This document shows positions 9,141 to 17,750 of a DNA stretch of 64,000 nucleotides, in pieces. This stretch comes from GCA-2720975 sp964467985 (GTDB taxonomy: Bacteria; Planctomycetota; UBA1135; GCA-002686595), in contig CAYXTP010000012.1 in the NCBI GenBank assembly GCA_964467985.1, positions 1-64,000 of the forward strand, written 5' to 3'. The number at the start of each line of letters is the position of its first letter. Position 1 is the first letter of the stretch. Below the pieces are notes generated by a model, which worked only from the letters and a program-made list of their open reading frames with translations, searched no databases and had not been told where the DNA came from. The position numbers were made by a program, and so were the translations under genes.

Positions 9141-9668
9141 CTACTCCTCGACTGCCGCAGCGGGGGGCTTGCCCGGAGGGGGTTTGTAAAGGGTTACGAG
9201 TGTGCCTCCCACCGCAGCCAGCAAGATACCCAAAAAGAATGGCCACCGCACAGCACCCATGCCGCCGGCCGGCGGGTGCAAACTGAAGGCCACCACGGCG
9301 TTCACGATGGGCGCCCCCGCGAAGACAATGGACATGACCACGGCGGGATGCCCCTGGGCTCCAAAAGCGAGCAGCACGCAGAACGCGCCCAACGCCCCGA
9401 CGGTGCCGGCGAACAGCGAGAGCGTGATGCCCTTGCCCGGCATGTCCCAACTGGCTCCGTTGGCGAGCAACATGGCGAGGGGTCCGAGTACCGCGATGAC
9501 GATGTACGCCACACCAACCCAAAGGAAGGCCTTGTAGCGGCCGTTCTCGGGATCCCCCATGGCCACCTGGCCACTGTGCAGGAGGATGCCGTAGAGCCCC
9601 CAAGTGGCGACGGTCATCAGGGCGAACATGAGCCACAGGTTGCCGGAGGAAGATTGTTCGGGAGTCAT
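9141..9668 (-). CDS. Small DMT-like integral membrane protein
   Basis: A 175-residue protein with about five hydrophobic helices (near 10-30, 47-70, 82-103, 108-128 and 140-160). The helix pattern, with GTVGALGAFCVLLAF followed by VVMSIVFAGAPIVNAVV, resembles half of an EamA/drug-metabolite transporter. Half-size versions usually work as dimers. The start overlaps the thioesterase stop by four bases (ATGA), and the stop is four bases before the ABC ATPase, so it is translated with both neighbours. A direct role in the ABC system is possible but unproven. I do not recognise a specific substrate. Confidence 0.65.
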   Translation of the reverse strand: MTPEQSSSGNLWLMFALMTVATWGLYGILLHSGQVAMGDPENGRYKAFLWVGVAYIVIAVLGPLAMLLANGASWDMPGKGITLSLFAGTVGALGAFCVLLAFGAQGHPAVVMSIVFAGAPIVNAVVAFSLHPPAGGMGAVRWPFFLGILLAAVGGTLVTLYKPPPGKPPAAAVEE

Positions 9669-10111
9669 GCGGTTTCCTGGTCGGGAGCCTCGTCGAGGAT
9701 TTCTTTCAGGGCAGGGGGAACGGGCGCACTGTGGGGAGACTCTTGTCCGCGCATGCCAGTCAGGTGCACGACGACGAGCTTACCTCGAGCAACGACTTGC
9801 GCTGATCCAGTGCTGGTCGATTCAAATGTGAAGCCGTAGGTCAACGACTTTGTACCGATGCGCAAGACGCGCAAGTGGATGGCGAGCAGGTCGGGGTACA
9901 GTACCGGCACGAGGTAGTCGCACTCCGCGTGAGCGCGCACCCACCCACTGACTCGAGTACCGTCATCGTCATGGACGTCATTCCCAAATGACCGGAAGAA
10001 CGCGTGCTCGGTAGCCTCCATGAACGAGAAGAAGTTGGCGAAGTGCACAATACCTGCCATGTCCGTTTGCGAAAACTCGATCTGAATCTTGTGCGTGAAG
10101 GAATGGACCAT
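9665..10111 (-). CDS. Acyl-CoA thioesterase, hotdog-fold 4HBT/YbgC-like
   Basis: A 148-residue single-hotdog protein. The family signature is clear near the N-terminus: QTDMAGIVHFANFFSFMEATEH (residues 15-36), where the Asp of TDMAGIVHFAN is the catalytic acid of 4-hydroxybenzoyl-CoA thioesterase/YbgC enzymes. These hydrolyse aryl- or short-chain acyl-CoA thioesters in the cytoplasm. ATG 10111 gives a natural N-terminus (MVHSFTHKI). The gene is 98 bp downstream of the glycosyltransferase and overlaps the DMT-like gene by four bases. It could belong to either the upstream operon or the ABC block. Confidence 0.85.
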   Translation of the reverse strand: MVHSFTHKIQIEFSQTDMAGIVHFANFFSFMEATEHAFFRSFGNDVHDDDGTRVSGWVRAHAECDYLVPVLYPDLLAIHLRVLRIGTKSLTYGFTFESTSTGSAQVVARGKLVVVHLTGMRGQESPHSAPVPPALKEILDEAPDQETA

Positions 10112-10209
10112 GGACAGACGGGGAAGGCTGGCGGGTGTACGGGATACAGACTGTGCCGCACCGGGCTGGCCAAGGCGAGGACGGGGGCGGGATCCTGCTG
10201 CTGGGAGTA

Positions 10210-11505
10210 TTAGGTCAGCCAGGATTTGCAGGCGCGGGCCACCTCCTTGGCCATGCGCGCGGATGTGTAACGGGCCAGAACTGCCTCCCGGCCTTGGTCA
10301 GCCAGCCGAGCCATGGTCGGATGATCGAGGAGGATCGAGTTGAGTGATCGGGCCAGCGCCCCCTCTTGATCGGGATTGTAGAGCAGACCCCCACCGGTAT
10401 CCTGCACCAACTCCGTCAGGCCACCGTGGTCAGGTTGCACCACGGGGACACCTGCGGCTAGGGCTTCCAGCACGTACAGGCCAAACGACTCTCCGTAGGT
10501 AGCCGGCACAGAAAGCACAGAGAGGCTTGAGAGGAATGTGTGTTTCTCGGAGCGCGTCACGTTGGGCAGGATGTCCACGCGCTCGGTCAGGCCCGCTCTG
10601 TCGATGCGCCGCCGAAGCTTAGCCAGGGGAGCTCGATCTTCAGGTTGCAGAGTGCCGCAAAGCCGCAACCGTAGGTCGGGGTGGTCGCCGCTCGCGACAA
10701 GCGTTTCGAAGGCCGCGACCAGGTCGAGCAGTCCCTTGTCTTCGCAAAGCCTAGCTAGGAAGCCCAAGGTAGGAACACTAGGAGTCTCTCGCGTCATGGC
10801 GCCCAGTTCCTCCACATCGATTCCGTTTGGAACCGCGGTGAGGAGCTCGGGGTTCAGGTTCAGGCGCGCCTTCATGCGTTCTCCGTGCCAGTGACTGACG
10901 GCCACAAACCCATCCACCTCTACGCAGCGGCTGCGCATTTCATCCCACGCATCATCACGATAAGGCTGGGGAAGGCGATCGAGGAACGGCTCCTCGCCTT
11001 GGAGTGTGCAAACCACCCGCACAGCGGGCATGCCCGCCTTCAGCTCACGGACAAGACCACAAAGCATGGCATTGGAAAGGATGATCACGTCTGGATGCGG
11101 GCCTTCGGCCATGCGCGTCACGAGTTGACCCAAGAGCTCCTTCAAGGGACCCGCCTCCCCTCGCAAGGCAGCCACGCTCAGTGGCCCCAAGTCGGGTGAA
11201 TCCGTCATGTTTCCGCGTCGCGAGGCCCAGCGCAGGACTCCAGGACGGTCGAACAGTCTTCGCAGCCACCGGGGCAGCCTCTTGGCCCAGCCCAGTTTCT
11301 GCTGCAAGTACATATTGATGCCACCCAATTGCACCGCTCCCTCTCCGGGAGTGATCGAACCCTGATCCAACACCAAGGGCAAGTAGAGAGGCGTCACGCT
11401 CACGTCGTGGCCTGCGTCTGAAAGACTTCGGGCAAGGGCCTCATCCCTCAGGCAGCTGCCGCAGTGAAAGTGTCCCGTGCCCGGGATCAGCAGGCAAATC
11501 CGCAA
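10210..11505 (-). CDS. Glycosyltransferase family 4 (group 1)
   Basis: A 431-residue GT-B fold enzyme. The N-terminal half begins RICLLIPGTGHFHCGSCLRD with the Gly-rich acceptor loop. The C-terminal half has the nucleotide-sugar region, including FLARLCEDKGLLDLVAAF, then YGESFGLYVLEALAAGVPVV, where the E-x7-E motif (ESFGLYVLE) of GT4 enzymes is visible. The frame opens with TTG at 11505, three bases after the radical SAM stop; I see no better start and no Shine-Dalgarno, so translation is probably coupled. It is the last gene of the tightly packed operon that begins with the TonB receptor. The acceptor is unknown; it may glycosylate the product made upstream or a lipid. Confidence 0.82.
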   Translation of the reverse strand: MRICLLIPGTGHFHCGSCLRDEALARSLSDAGHDVSVTPLYLPLVLDQGSITPGEGAVQLGGINMYLQQKLGWAKRLPRWLRRLFDRPGVLRWASRRGNMTDSPDLGPLSVAALRGEAGPLKELLGQLVTRMAEGPHPDVIILSNAMLCGLVRELKAGMPAVRVVCTLQGEEPFLDRLPQPYRDDAWDEMRSRCVEVDGFVAVSHWHGERMKARLNLNPELLTAVPNGIDVEELGAMTRETPSVPTLGFLARLCEDKGLLDLVAAFETLVASGDHPDLRLRLCGTLQPEDRAPLAKLRRRIDRAGLTERVDILPNVTRSEKHTFLSSLSVLSVPATYGESFGLYVLEALAAGVPVVQPDHGGLTELVQDTGGGLLYNPDQEGALARSLNSILLDHPTMARLADQGREAVLARYTSARMAKEVARACKSWLT

Positions 11506-11508
11506 GGC

Positions 11509-12822
11509 TCAGACCACGTGGCTGGTTCGGTAGGAGAGGGGAATGTAATCACCGATCAAGCTGTCCACGCGCATTAGGCCCTCACGCGTGAGGCGGATTG
11601 GATCATCGCCATCCTCCAGCCAGCCTTCTGCACGGTGCTGCGCCAAAATGGCTTGGTATTCCCTTGCCGGATTCACACCGAGATTGGACTCAAACCAGGT
11701 GGGGTCCACGTGGCCAAGCTTCAGCTGCAGCAAGAACATGCGCCTCCAACGCTCATCCTCACTCATGGCGTAGGCCCGACAGTGGGGAGATTCTCCTGCG
11801 AGTACGGGAGCCTGATAGTCCTCCAAGTCCGCCTGATTTTGGACGTGTACGCCGCCGAAGTGCGAGAACGACGAAACGCCCACGCCCAACATGTCCGCGC
11901 CCTGCCACAGGGAATCCCGGTAGAGAAAGCGCGTGTCCTCCCCGCGGTAGACCGTGTAGGCGCTTCCGACTTGATAGCCCCCGGCTTCGAAAGCCGAGAA
12001 CGCCGCATCAACCCAGCGGCGCTTGGTTTTCCAGTCCGCAACGGGCGCCAACTCTTCTGAGCCTTCCTGCATGCGTTTGTAAATCACCGTGTTGTGCGGA
12101 ACTTCCATCTGATAGACGGTCACACTGTCGGGCGAAAGGTCCAGGGTGCGATCGATGCATTCTTGCCAGCCCTCTTCCGTCTCACCCACCATGCCCGCAA
12201 TCAGGTCGATGTTGATTTGAGGGAAGTCCGCCTTGCGGGCAGCCTCAAAGGCGGCATAGATCTCATCTTGACGATGGGCGCGCCCTGCCAGCTCAAGAAT
12301 TTTGTCGTCGTAGTGTTCAACGCCCAGGCTTAAGCGAGTCACCCCAAGGTCCTTCAGCCTTTGCAGCTTGCCCTCCTTGACCGTGCCCGGTTCGCACTCA
12401 AAGGCAACCTCCTGCACACCCCGCCAACCCATGTGCTTCTGGATTGCGGCGAACAGCTCGGAAATCTGGTCCGATGAAAGGTAGGAAGGCGTGCCACCGC
12501 CAAAGTAGACGTAGTCCGGGCAACGCCCCCTTAGGTAGGGCGCCTTCACCGCCCGTTCGAGTTCAACCAAGACCGCGTCGAGGTAACCCCGTACCTCGGA
12601 ACTGCTCTTGCCCGTGTAGACCTTGTAGAAGCAGAACTCACAACGCCGCCTGCAGAACGGAATATGGACATACAGGATCAGCGGGGTGCCGGGCTTGGGC
12701 TCGGAGGCCAAAATGCTCTGCACGGCTGGCAGCTGCTCTTGGTTCCAGAACGAATAGGCCGGGAAATTGGTGAAGAAGTGATTCCCAGCCCGAGTGGGAT
12801 CGATCGGTTCGCGGGTGGTCAT
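11509..12822 (-). CDS. Radical SAM protein, HemN/HemW (coproporphyrinogen oxidase-like) family
   Basis: A 437-residue cytoplasmic radical SAM enzyme. VHIPFCRRRCEFCFY holds the CX3CX2C cluster motif (Cys57, Cys61, Cys64), and VYFGGGTPSYL (105-115) is the SAM-binding GGE-like motif of the HemN branch, followed by LSLGVEHYDDKILELAGRAH and a C-terminal winged-helix-like region. Members include anaerobic coproporphyrinogen oxidase, the heme chaperone HemW, and heme-ring methyltransferases. The first-cluster context FYKVYTGK is not the usual Y-C-D/G-F of HemN or HemW, so the substrate may differ. The start overlaps the PQQ-like gene stop (ATGA); the stop is three bases before the glycosyltransferase. 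Confidence 0.83.
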   Translation of the reverse strand: MTTREPIDPTRAGNHFFTNFPAYSFWNQEQLPAVQSILASEPKPGTPLILYVHIPFCRRRCEFCFYKVYTGKSSSEVRGYLDAVLVELERAVKAPYLRGRCPDYVYFGGGTPSYLSSDQISELFAAIQKHMGWRGVQEVAFECEPGTVKEGKLQRLKDLGVTRLSLGVEHYDDKILELAGRAHRQDEIYAAFEAARKADFPQINIDLIAGMVGETEEGWQECIDRTLDLSPDSVTVYQMEVPHNTVIYKRMQEGSEELAPVADWKTKRRWVDAAFSAFEAGGYQVGSAYTVYRGEDTRFLYRDSLWQGADMLGVGVSSFSHFGGVHVQNQADLEDYQAPVLAGESPHCRAYAMSEDERWRRMFLLQLKLGHVDPTWFESNLGVNPAREYQAILAQHRAEGWLEDGDDPIRLTREGLMRVDSLIGDYIPLSYRTSHVV

Positions 12823-13970
12823 TTGATCAAGTCGTCGTCACCAGTGGGTGCAGGTCCAAAACAATACAGGCGTGAGTCGTTTGCGCCCACCAGCACGCGG
12901 CCGTCCACCACTGCAGGAGAAGACAAGATGGGGCGGCCGATCTCGTAGGACCACAGTTTGGAGCCATCCTTCAAGGAAAGCACGAACACCCAACCGTCCC
13001 CCGAACCGAAGACGACCTTGTCCCCCGCGATAACGGGGGATCCGTCCACCTTGCGGCGCGTAGGGAAGTTCCAGATCTCCTTCCCGTCAGACCTCTGAAC
13101 GCAATGAAGTTGCTTGTCACGCCCCCCGAAGACAACCAACTGCTCGCCTACGGCGGGGGACGAGAAAAAGGGCTGACTCTTGTGGCGATGGCTCCAGATA
13201 GGTGTGCCCTGCTCCAGGTCGACGCAAACAAAGGCATTGCCGTAGTGGCCCAAGTAGGCTCGACCGTCCACAAGGGCCACCGATCCCGCTACGTGGCTAT
13301 CGGGGCCGAGCTCGACCTGTGCTTGTGCTTTCCCCGTCTCCACCGAGACCACGTGCAAGATCGCATCGCATCCCCCGAACACGACGACGCCATGGTTAAC
13401 AGCCGGTGTGCCGTTGATGTAGTTCCCGGTCTCGTAGTTCCACAATTCAGACCCGTGCAGCGCGTCCAAGCAGTAGAGCCTTGTGTCGTAGCTTCCGAAG
13501 AGCAGTCGACCTGCGGACGCACCCCCGGCCTCGGGCTGTTTCGGTCCCGGCACCCACGTCGCGCCGCCGACGATCTTGTCGCCAGTCTCGAACTTCCAGC
13601 GCAGGTCCCCGTTGCTCGCGTCCACTGCATACATGAAGAAATCACTGGATCCCACATAGACCGTGTCCCCGTGGACCATGGGCGGGGCCTCGATGATGTC
13701 CTCGGTCGCGAAGGACCAAATCTCTTCGCCCGTCGTGAAGTCCAGTGCACGCAGTCGGCCGTCATCGCTGCCGAAGAAGACTCGGCCCTGCGCCACGACT
13801 GGAGAAGAGACGATCGCGCCTTCCGCTTGAAAGCTCCACGTCAATTCAAGTTCCGATTCCAGCCCGCCGGGAGCCACACCGGCTTGGCCGGGTCCGCCTC
13901 GAAACATGGGCCACTCGTCGGCAGGGCCGATGAGCGACAGGGCTAGCAAGCTGGGTCCGAGGCACAACAT
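12819..13970 (-). CDS. PQQ-like beta-propeller protein
   Basis: A 383-residue secreted propeller. The frame opens at 14114, but ATG 13970 starts a plausible signal peptide (LCLGPSLLALSLIGPA) and the family opening DEWPMFRGG, and avoids overlap with the dehydrogenase. Seven or so blades are visible through repeats such as VFFGSDDGRLRALDFTTGEEIWSF, whose common core is G-D-G-x-(L/V)-x-A-L-D-x-x-T-G. It may be a periplasmic sensor, scaffold or quinoprotein-like electron acceptor for the alcohol/aldehyde enzymes beside it; no catalytic residues are evident. Gap to the upstream dehydrogenase is 71 bp, the largest in this operon. Confidence 0.85.
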   Translation of the reverse strand: MLCLGPSLLALSLIGPADEWPMFRGGPGQAGVAPGGLESELELTWSFQAEGAIVSSPVVAQGRVFFGSDDGRLRALDFTTGEEIWSFATEDIIEAPPMVHGDTVYVGSSDFFMYAVDASNGDLRWKFETGDKIVGGATWVPGPKQPEAGGASAGRLLFGSYDTRLYCLDALHGSELWNYETGNYINGTPAVNHGVVVFGGCDAILHVVSVETGKAQAQVELGPDSHVAGSVALVDGRAYLGHYGNAFVCVDLEQGTPIWSHRHKSQPFFSSPAVGEQLVVFGGRDKQLHCVQRSDGKEIWNFPTRRKVDGSPVIAGDKVVFGSGDGWVFVLSLKDGSKLWSYEIGRPILSSPAVVDGRVLVGANDSRLYCFGPAPTGDDDLIK

Positions 13971-14041
13971 GCCCCCATTGTGGCCGATGATCGGGGGAAG
14001 ATGGGTCTCCTGCAGCGTTTGGATGTTGTTGCGGCCCAGGA

Positions 14042-15193
14042 CTAGAGGGCTGACAGCAAGATCGAACGCAAACTGGGTGCATCCACGGGGCGGGGATTGA
14101 ATCCGGCAGTCCATTCCTGAGCGGCCGCCTCAGCAAGGGATTCCAAGTCGGATTCCAGGACTCCAGCCGCCCCGAGGCCCAGAGGCACCTGTGCCTCGTC
14201 CAGCCAGGCCTCGATTCTGCTCGCAAGGCCTGGGGCGCCACCCTCAATTCCGGCCGCCTTGCACAGGCAGGCGTAGCTCTCTGCGCAGGAATCCACCTCT
14301 GCGTTATGTCGAATCACATGGGGCAAGACGGTCGCTACGGCGCGCCCGTGATCGAGGCCTGCGCTCGCCGTCAGGGGGTTGGCCAAGGCGTGGGCCGCGC
14401 CAAGCATGGAATGCTCGATTGCCAGACCCGACAAGCTGGCGGCCAGCAGCATGTTGCGCCGGGCGCCCGGGTCCTCGCCTTGCAGGACAGATGAGAACGA
14501 TGAACTCACCAAACGGAAGGCCAGGTAAGAGAGCTCAAGGGACTGTTCGGTGCGGACCGTTGTGACGGCTGACTCCACGGCGTGGGTCAGGCAGTCGAGA
14601 CCCGCATAAGCCGTGACCTGCCGAGGTGCGCTGGCCGTCAACTGAGCATCCAGCAAGACCGTTGTTGGCAAGGCCCGTTCGTCGCCGCAGGCCATTTTTC
14701 GACGATCACTTTGGCGGGTGATCAACGCGAAGGACTGCGTTTCGCTGCCCGTTCCCGCGGTAGTGGGTACGGCTACGATGGGCAGGAATTCGCCGCGCCC
14801 CTTCGCGCGTCCCCAGTAGTCCTCCATGCGGCCCCCACCAGCGACCAAGAACGCTGCACCCTTAGCTGTGTCCAAGGCGCTACCTCCGCCGAGAGCCACG
14901 AGCAATTCGGCACCCGCGTCCGTGGCGGCTTGAGCGCACGCTTGTGCCTGAGCTTGATTCGGATTGGGGCTTACGTCGAGGAAAATCGCCGTGTTGATTC
15001 CTGCCGCTCGCAACGACTCGTCAGCTCTGGCCGTGTGACCCGCGGCCCGCAAGCCCGGGTCACTCACAAGAAGTGCTCGAGAAACACTGAGTTCCAAGCA
15101 CAGTTCTCCAAGGCGAGCCAAGCCCCCGTCCTCCACGACGATGCGCGGGCGTTCGCATTGCGCAAGTCGCTTTTGGGCTTCCGAGGAGCACAT
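14042..15193 (-). CDS. Iron-containing alcohol dehydrogenase
   Basis: A 383-residue group III (Fe-type) alcohol dehydrogenase, cytoplasmic, interconverting an alcohol and an aldehyde with NAD(P)H. The nucleotide-binding GGGSALDTAKG is present, and the metal ligands of the family are visible in YAGLDCLTHAVES, EHSMLGAAHALANP and GLDHGRAVA. I use ATG 15193; a TTG at 15229 would add 12 residues and overlap the aldehyde-dehydrogenase-fold gene by seven bases. Placed directly after the ligase and the reductase-like gene, it is well suited to reduce the aldehyde they would produce, or to start the reverse oxidative route. Confidence 0.87.
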   Translation of the reverse strand: MCSSEAQKRLAQCERPRIVVEDGGLARLGELCLELSVSRALLVSDPGLRAAGHTARADESLRAAGINTAIFLDVSPNPNQAQAQACAQAATDAGAELLVALGGGSALDTAKGAAFLVAGGGRMEDYWGRAKGRGEFLPIVAVPTTAGTGSETQSFALITRQSDRRKMACGDERALPTTVLLDAQLTASAPRQVTAYAGLDCLTHAVESAVTTVRTEQSLELSYLAFRLVSSSFSSVLQGEDPGARRNMLLAASLSGLAIEHSMLGAAHALANPLTASAGLDHGRAVATVLPHVIRHNAEVDSCAESYACLCKAAGIEGGAPGLASRIEAWLDEAQVPLGLGAAGVLESDLESLAEAAAQEWTAGFNPRPVDAPSLRSILLSAL

Positions 15194-15222
15194 GGCGCTG
15201 AGGATACGAACCCGCTGCGACT

Positions 15223-16674
15223 CTACCAATCCGATTGGCGGTAGATCGCGCGACGCGTATAGAGGGCTTCAAACAAATTGCCCTCGTGTGGCTGTTCCCA
15301 GTCGATGCGAGTGGTCGGCACGCTACCCAAGTTGAGTCGATCGATACTCGGGCTGGCGAGCAGCCGGTTGGCGAGCGCCGCGTCACGAGTGATCGCACTG
15401 ACGACCAAACTGTGCCCGATGGTCTCGACGACCTCAGCCTCGAGTACCTCGACCACGGCACAGAATGGGAACATCATCTCTGTGTTGCCCAGCGGGTGAT
15501 CGAGCCCGGGGGCACGCACCAGCGTGGGCTGCAAATAGCTCGCACCATTGTGTTCCACCAAGCGCGGTGTGCCACGCAGGCGTGCTGTCACGTCTTCGGC
15601 CTGGCCGACCTTCAAGCCCTCTTCGAGAGTCCGGTCACACCAAGCAGCGACGGCTGGATCGGCAAAGGCTGAGAGTTGCGCTTCGGGATCATCCGCGGCC
15701 CGGGGAGCCACTGCGGTCATCCGTTCAGCGAGCGCTTCGGCGATGGCATCCGCGTGTCGTGGCACACACAAGGTGCTGGCATTGACGCAACTGCGCCCGC
15801 CATTGTCGAGAATGCTGGCCGCCATCACGTCGAGGTGTTGTTCCCAATCGTCGGCCTCGTCTTCCCCGAGAATCACCTTGCTGTGACCAGGACCGTGAAC
15901 CTCAACGTGAGGGGAGTTCGCGTGAGCCTTCGCGACTTTGGCGTCTCCAAAGAGGATGGCTCGATCGCAGCCGTCGAGAATTGCCTGTGCGCCCTCATGA
16001 CTGGTGGGGTAGTAACCCACGGCTTCTGATGGCAACCCGGCAGCCTGCAGTGCGCGCAGGATTCTCAGTGGAGTCCAGGGCTCAGCGCTCCCGGGTTTGA
16101 CCGCGACGGCCGTCTTGAGAGCAAATGCGGGGAGCCAGATGGAATTCACGCCCGGTGAATTACTGGGCAGCACGGCGCCCAAGAGCCGTGCATTGGACAC
16201 ATAGCAGAGGTCCACGCCATGCTGCTGCACAACTCCCTTGTCCAAGACGCTCAAGTCGAGACCGCGCGCCAATCCCTGCAGCACGCCCCGCATGCCTTCT
16301 AGTGCCTGGCGAATCTTGCCCATGTTTGAACGACACAGGCTGTGGGGCAAACCGCTCGTGGCGGAGAGGCAGCGGACGAATTCTTCTGGAGACTGTGCCG
16401 GGCCGGATTCCGAAACACACAGGTCCGCCTCCTCGAACAGGGAACCGGCTTTGGCGCAGATGTCCAGCAACTGTGCAACGTCTAAGGAACGCAGGCTGTC
16501 CGCGGCCGCTGCCGCACGGGTTTGCAGGTCTCGCCGCAACATGCCTGGGCTGGCCTGGCTGACCTGGGCAAGTACCTCACCACTGGCCGGAGCGATGACG
16601 TCGGTTTGCTCGAGGCTCTCATACTCTCGGCCGAAACGCAGGACCGGAACCTTCCAGGGAGGGGTCACGGTCAA
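15223..16674 (-). CDS. Aldehyde-dehydrogenase-fold protein, probable acyl/carboxylate reductase (LuxC-like role)
   Basis: About 483 residues from TTG 16674, which overlaps the ligase stop (TTGA); GTG 16668 is an alternative, and the longer frame to 16740 has no supporting N-terminus. The ALDH fold is recognisable: cofactor region LPSNSPGVN (169-177), nucleophile Cys296 in NGGRSCVNAS, and NTEMMFPF near the C-terminus. In hydrolytic ALDHs the catalytic Glu sits in an E-L-G-G-K block; here that block reads VHGPGHSKV (about 259-267) without Glu. Loss of this general base is known from acylating aldehyde dehydrogenases and LuxC-type reductases that handle thioesters. With the adjacent adenylating enzyme this points to acid-to-aldehyde reduction. 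The role is inferred. Confidence 0.75.
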   Translation of the reverse strand: MTVTPPWKVPVLRFGREYESLEQTDVIAPASGEVLAQVSQASPGMLRRDLQTRAAAAADSLRSLDVAQLLDICAKAGSLFEEADLCVSESGPAQSPEEFVRCLSATSGLPHSLCRSNMGKIRQALEGMRGVLQGLARGLDLSVLDKGVVQQHGVDLCYVSNARLLGAVLPSNSPGVNSIWLPAFALKTAVAVKPGSAEPWTPLRILRALQAAGLPSEAVGYYPTSHEGAQAILDGCDRAILFGDAKVAKAHANSPHVEVHGPGHSKVILGEDEADDWEQHLDVMAASILDNGGRSCVNASTLCVPRHADAIAEALAERMTAVAPRAADDPEAQLSAFADPAVAAWCDRTLEEGLKVGQAEDVTARLRGTPRLVEHNGASYLQPTLVRAPGLDHPLGNTEMMFPFCAVVEVLEAEVVETIGHSLVVSAITRDAALANRLLASPSIDRLNLGSVPTTRIDWEQPHEGNLFEALYTRRAIYRQSDW

Positions 16675-17750
16675 TACACCCCTTCCACGATGTTGCCCGC
16701 CTGTGCCCCAAAGGGCCGAACCTCTCCTACTCCGTCCCAAGGAAACTCTCGACAGGGTTCGCGCCGAATGCCCTCATCGCGTTCCAGGAATCGAGGCATG
16801 AAGAACTCGCGTGTGAGCGTCGTCAACTCAACGCGGCCCACCTCACCGTAAGAAACGGCCTGAAGCGGATGGTCGGGATCCACAACGCGTAGCACCGCGC
16901 GCGGCTGGGGTGCGTAGTAGGTGATCGAGTAACCATCCTCCGCTAGCTCGGGCTTGTGAGCAGCCAATCCCATCAACGTGTTGCCATAGGTGGGTACGAA
17001 TCCGACCTTGTCTTCCAAAACCTCTTCAACCAAGAAGCGCGTGTACTCGGGGTCCATGGTGGTCCCCCCGCAAAACACTCCCGTGATACCACACTCGGGA
17101 ATGGAGCATTGCAGCGCCAGGGCCTCGAGCAGGCGCGGCGTCGTGAAGAGCACAGACACATCGCGCGCTTTCAATATGGCCAACGCTTGGGCCACGACAT
17201 GTTCCATGTAGTCGCTAGCCTGCGAAGACTGACCCGAGGAGATGAGCTTCTTTACCCATCGTGGGTCCAGATCCACGAAGTAGCAGGAGCTACCGCGCAC
17301 GTTGGCCAGGTGCTCGATGGCCAAGCGCAGGCGTCGGGGTCCAGTGGGTCCTACCATCAGCCAGTAGCTGCCGGGCGGGAAGGCCTCGTCGTCCAAGGTC
17401 TCGGAGAATTCCTCGTAGTCGTGGCGGTAGTCCTCCCAACCAATGCGCTGCTTCGGAAGCCCCGTGGTCCCTCCGGTCTCGAAGATCGTGAAGGGCTTTC
17501 CCTCATAGGCCTTGGGAATGAAACTGGCGTGGGGTTCGGTGCGCAGGATCTCACCATCGAAATTGGGGAAGCGCTGCAAGTCGTCGATCGTCTCGATGCA
17601 CTTCAGCGGATCCCAATCCTGGGCTGCGGCCCACTCCAGCCAGTGGGGCGTGCCGGTCTCGGCCGAGAAATGCCAAGCGATTGTCTCGCGCAAGTGGGCG
17701 TCTAGGGCGCTTCGGGCCGCCGAGGCGTCTCCACCACAACGGGGTTTCAT
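16671..17750 (-). CDS. Short adenylate-forming (ANL superfamily) ligase, PaaK/LuxE/EhpF-like
   Basis: A 359-residue enzyme related to phenylacetate-CoA ligases. The P-loop TGGTTGLPK is at 92-100; FCGGTTMDPEYT and YGNTLMG correspond to the core A4-A5 region and GEVGRVELT to A7. It ends at GNIVEGVY soon after A7/A8, so most of the C-terminal lid domain with the A10 lysine seems missing; full PaaK proteins are about 430 residues. Compact forms of this kind include the LuxE acyl-protein synthetase and EhpF of phenazine carboxylate reduction, which activate an acid for a partner reductase. The start overlaps the symporter stop (ATGA), and the stop overlaps the reductase start. It probably activates the imported acid with ATP. 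Confidence 0.78.
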   Translation of the reverse strand: MKPRCGGDASAARSALDAHLRETIAWHFSAETGTPHWLEWAAAQDWDPLKCIETIDDLQRFPNFDGEILRTEPHASFIPKAYEGKPFTIFETGGTTGLPKQRIGWEDYRHDYEEFSETLDDEAFPPGSYWLMVGPTGPRRLRLAIEHLANVRGSSCYFVDLDPRWVKKLISSGQSSQASDYMEHVVAQALAILKARDVSVLFTTPRLLEALALQCSIPECGITGVFCGGTTMDPEYTRFLVEEVLEDKVGFVPTYGNTLMGLAAHKPELAEDGYSITYYAPQPRAVLRVVDPDHPLQAVSYGEVGRVELTTLTREFFMPRFLERDEGIRREPCREFPWDGVGEVRPFGAQAGNIVEGVY

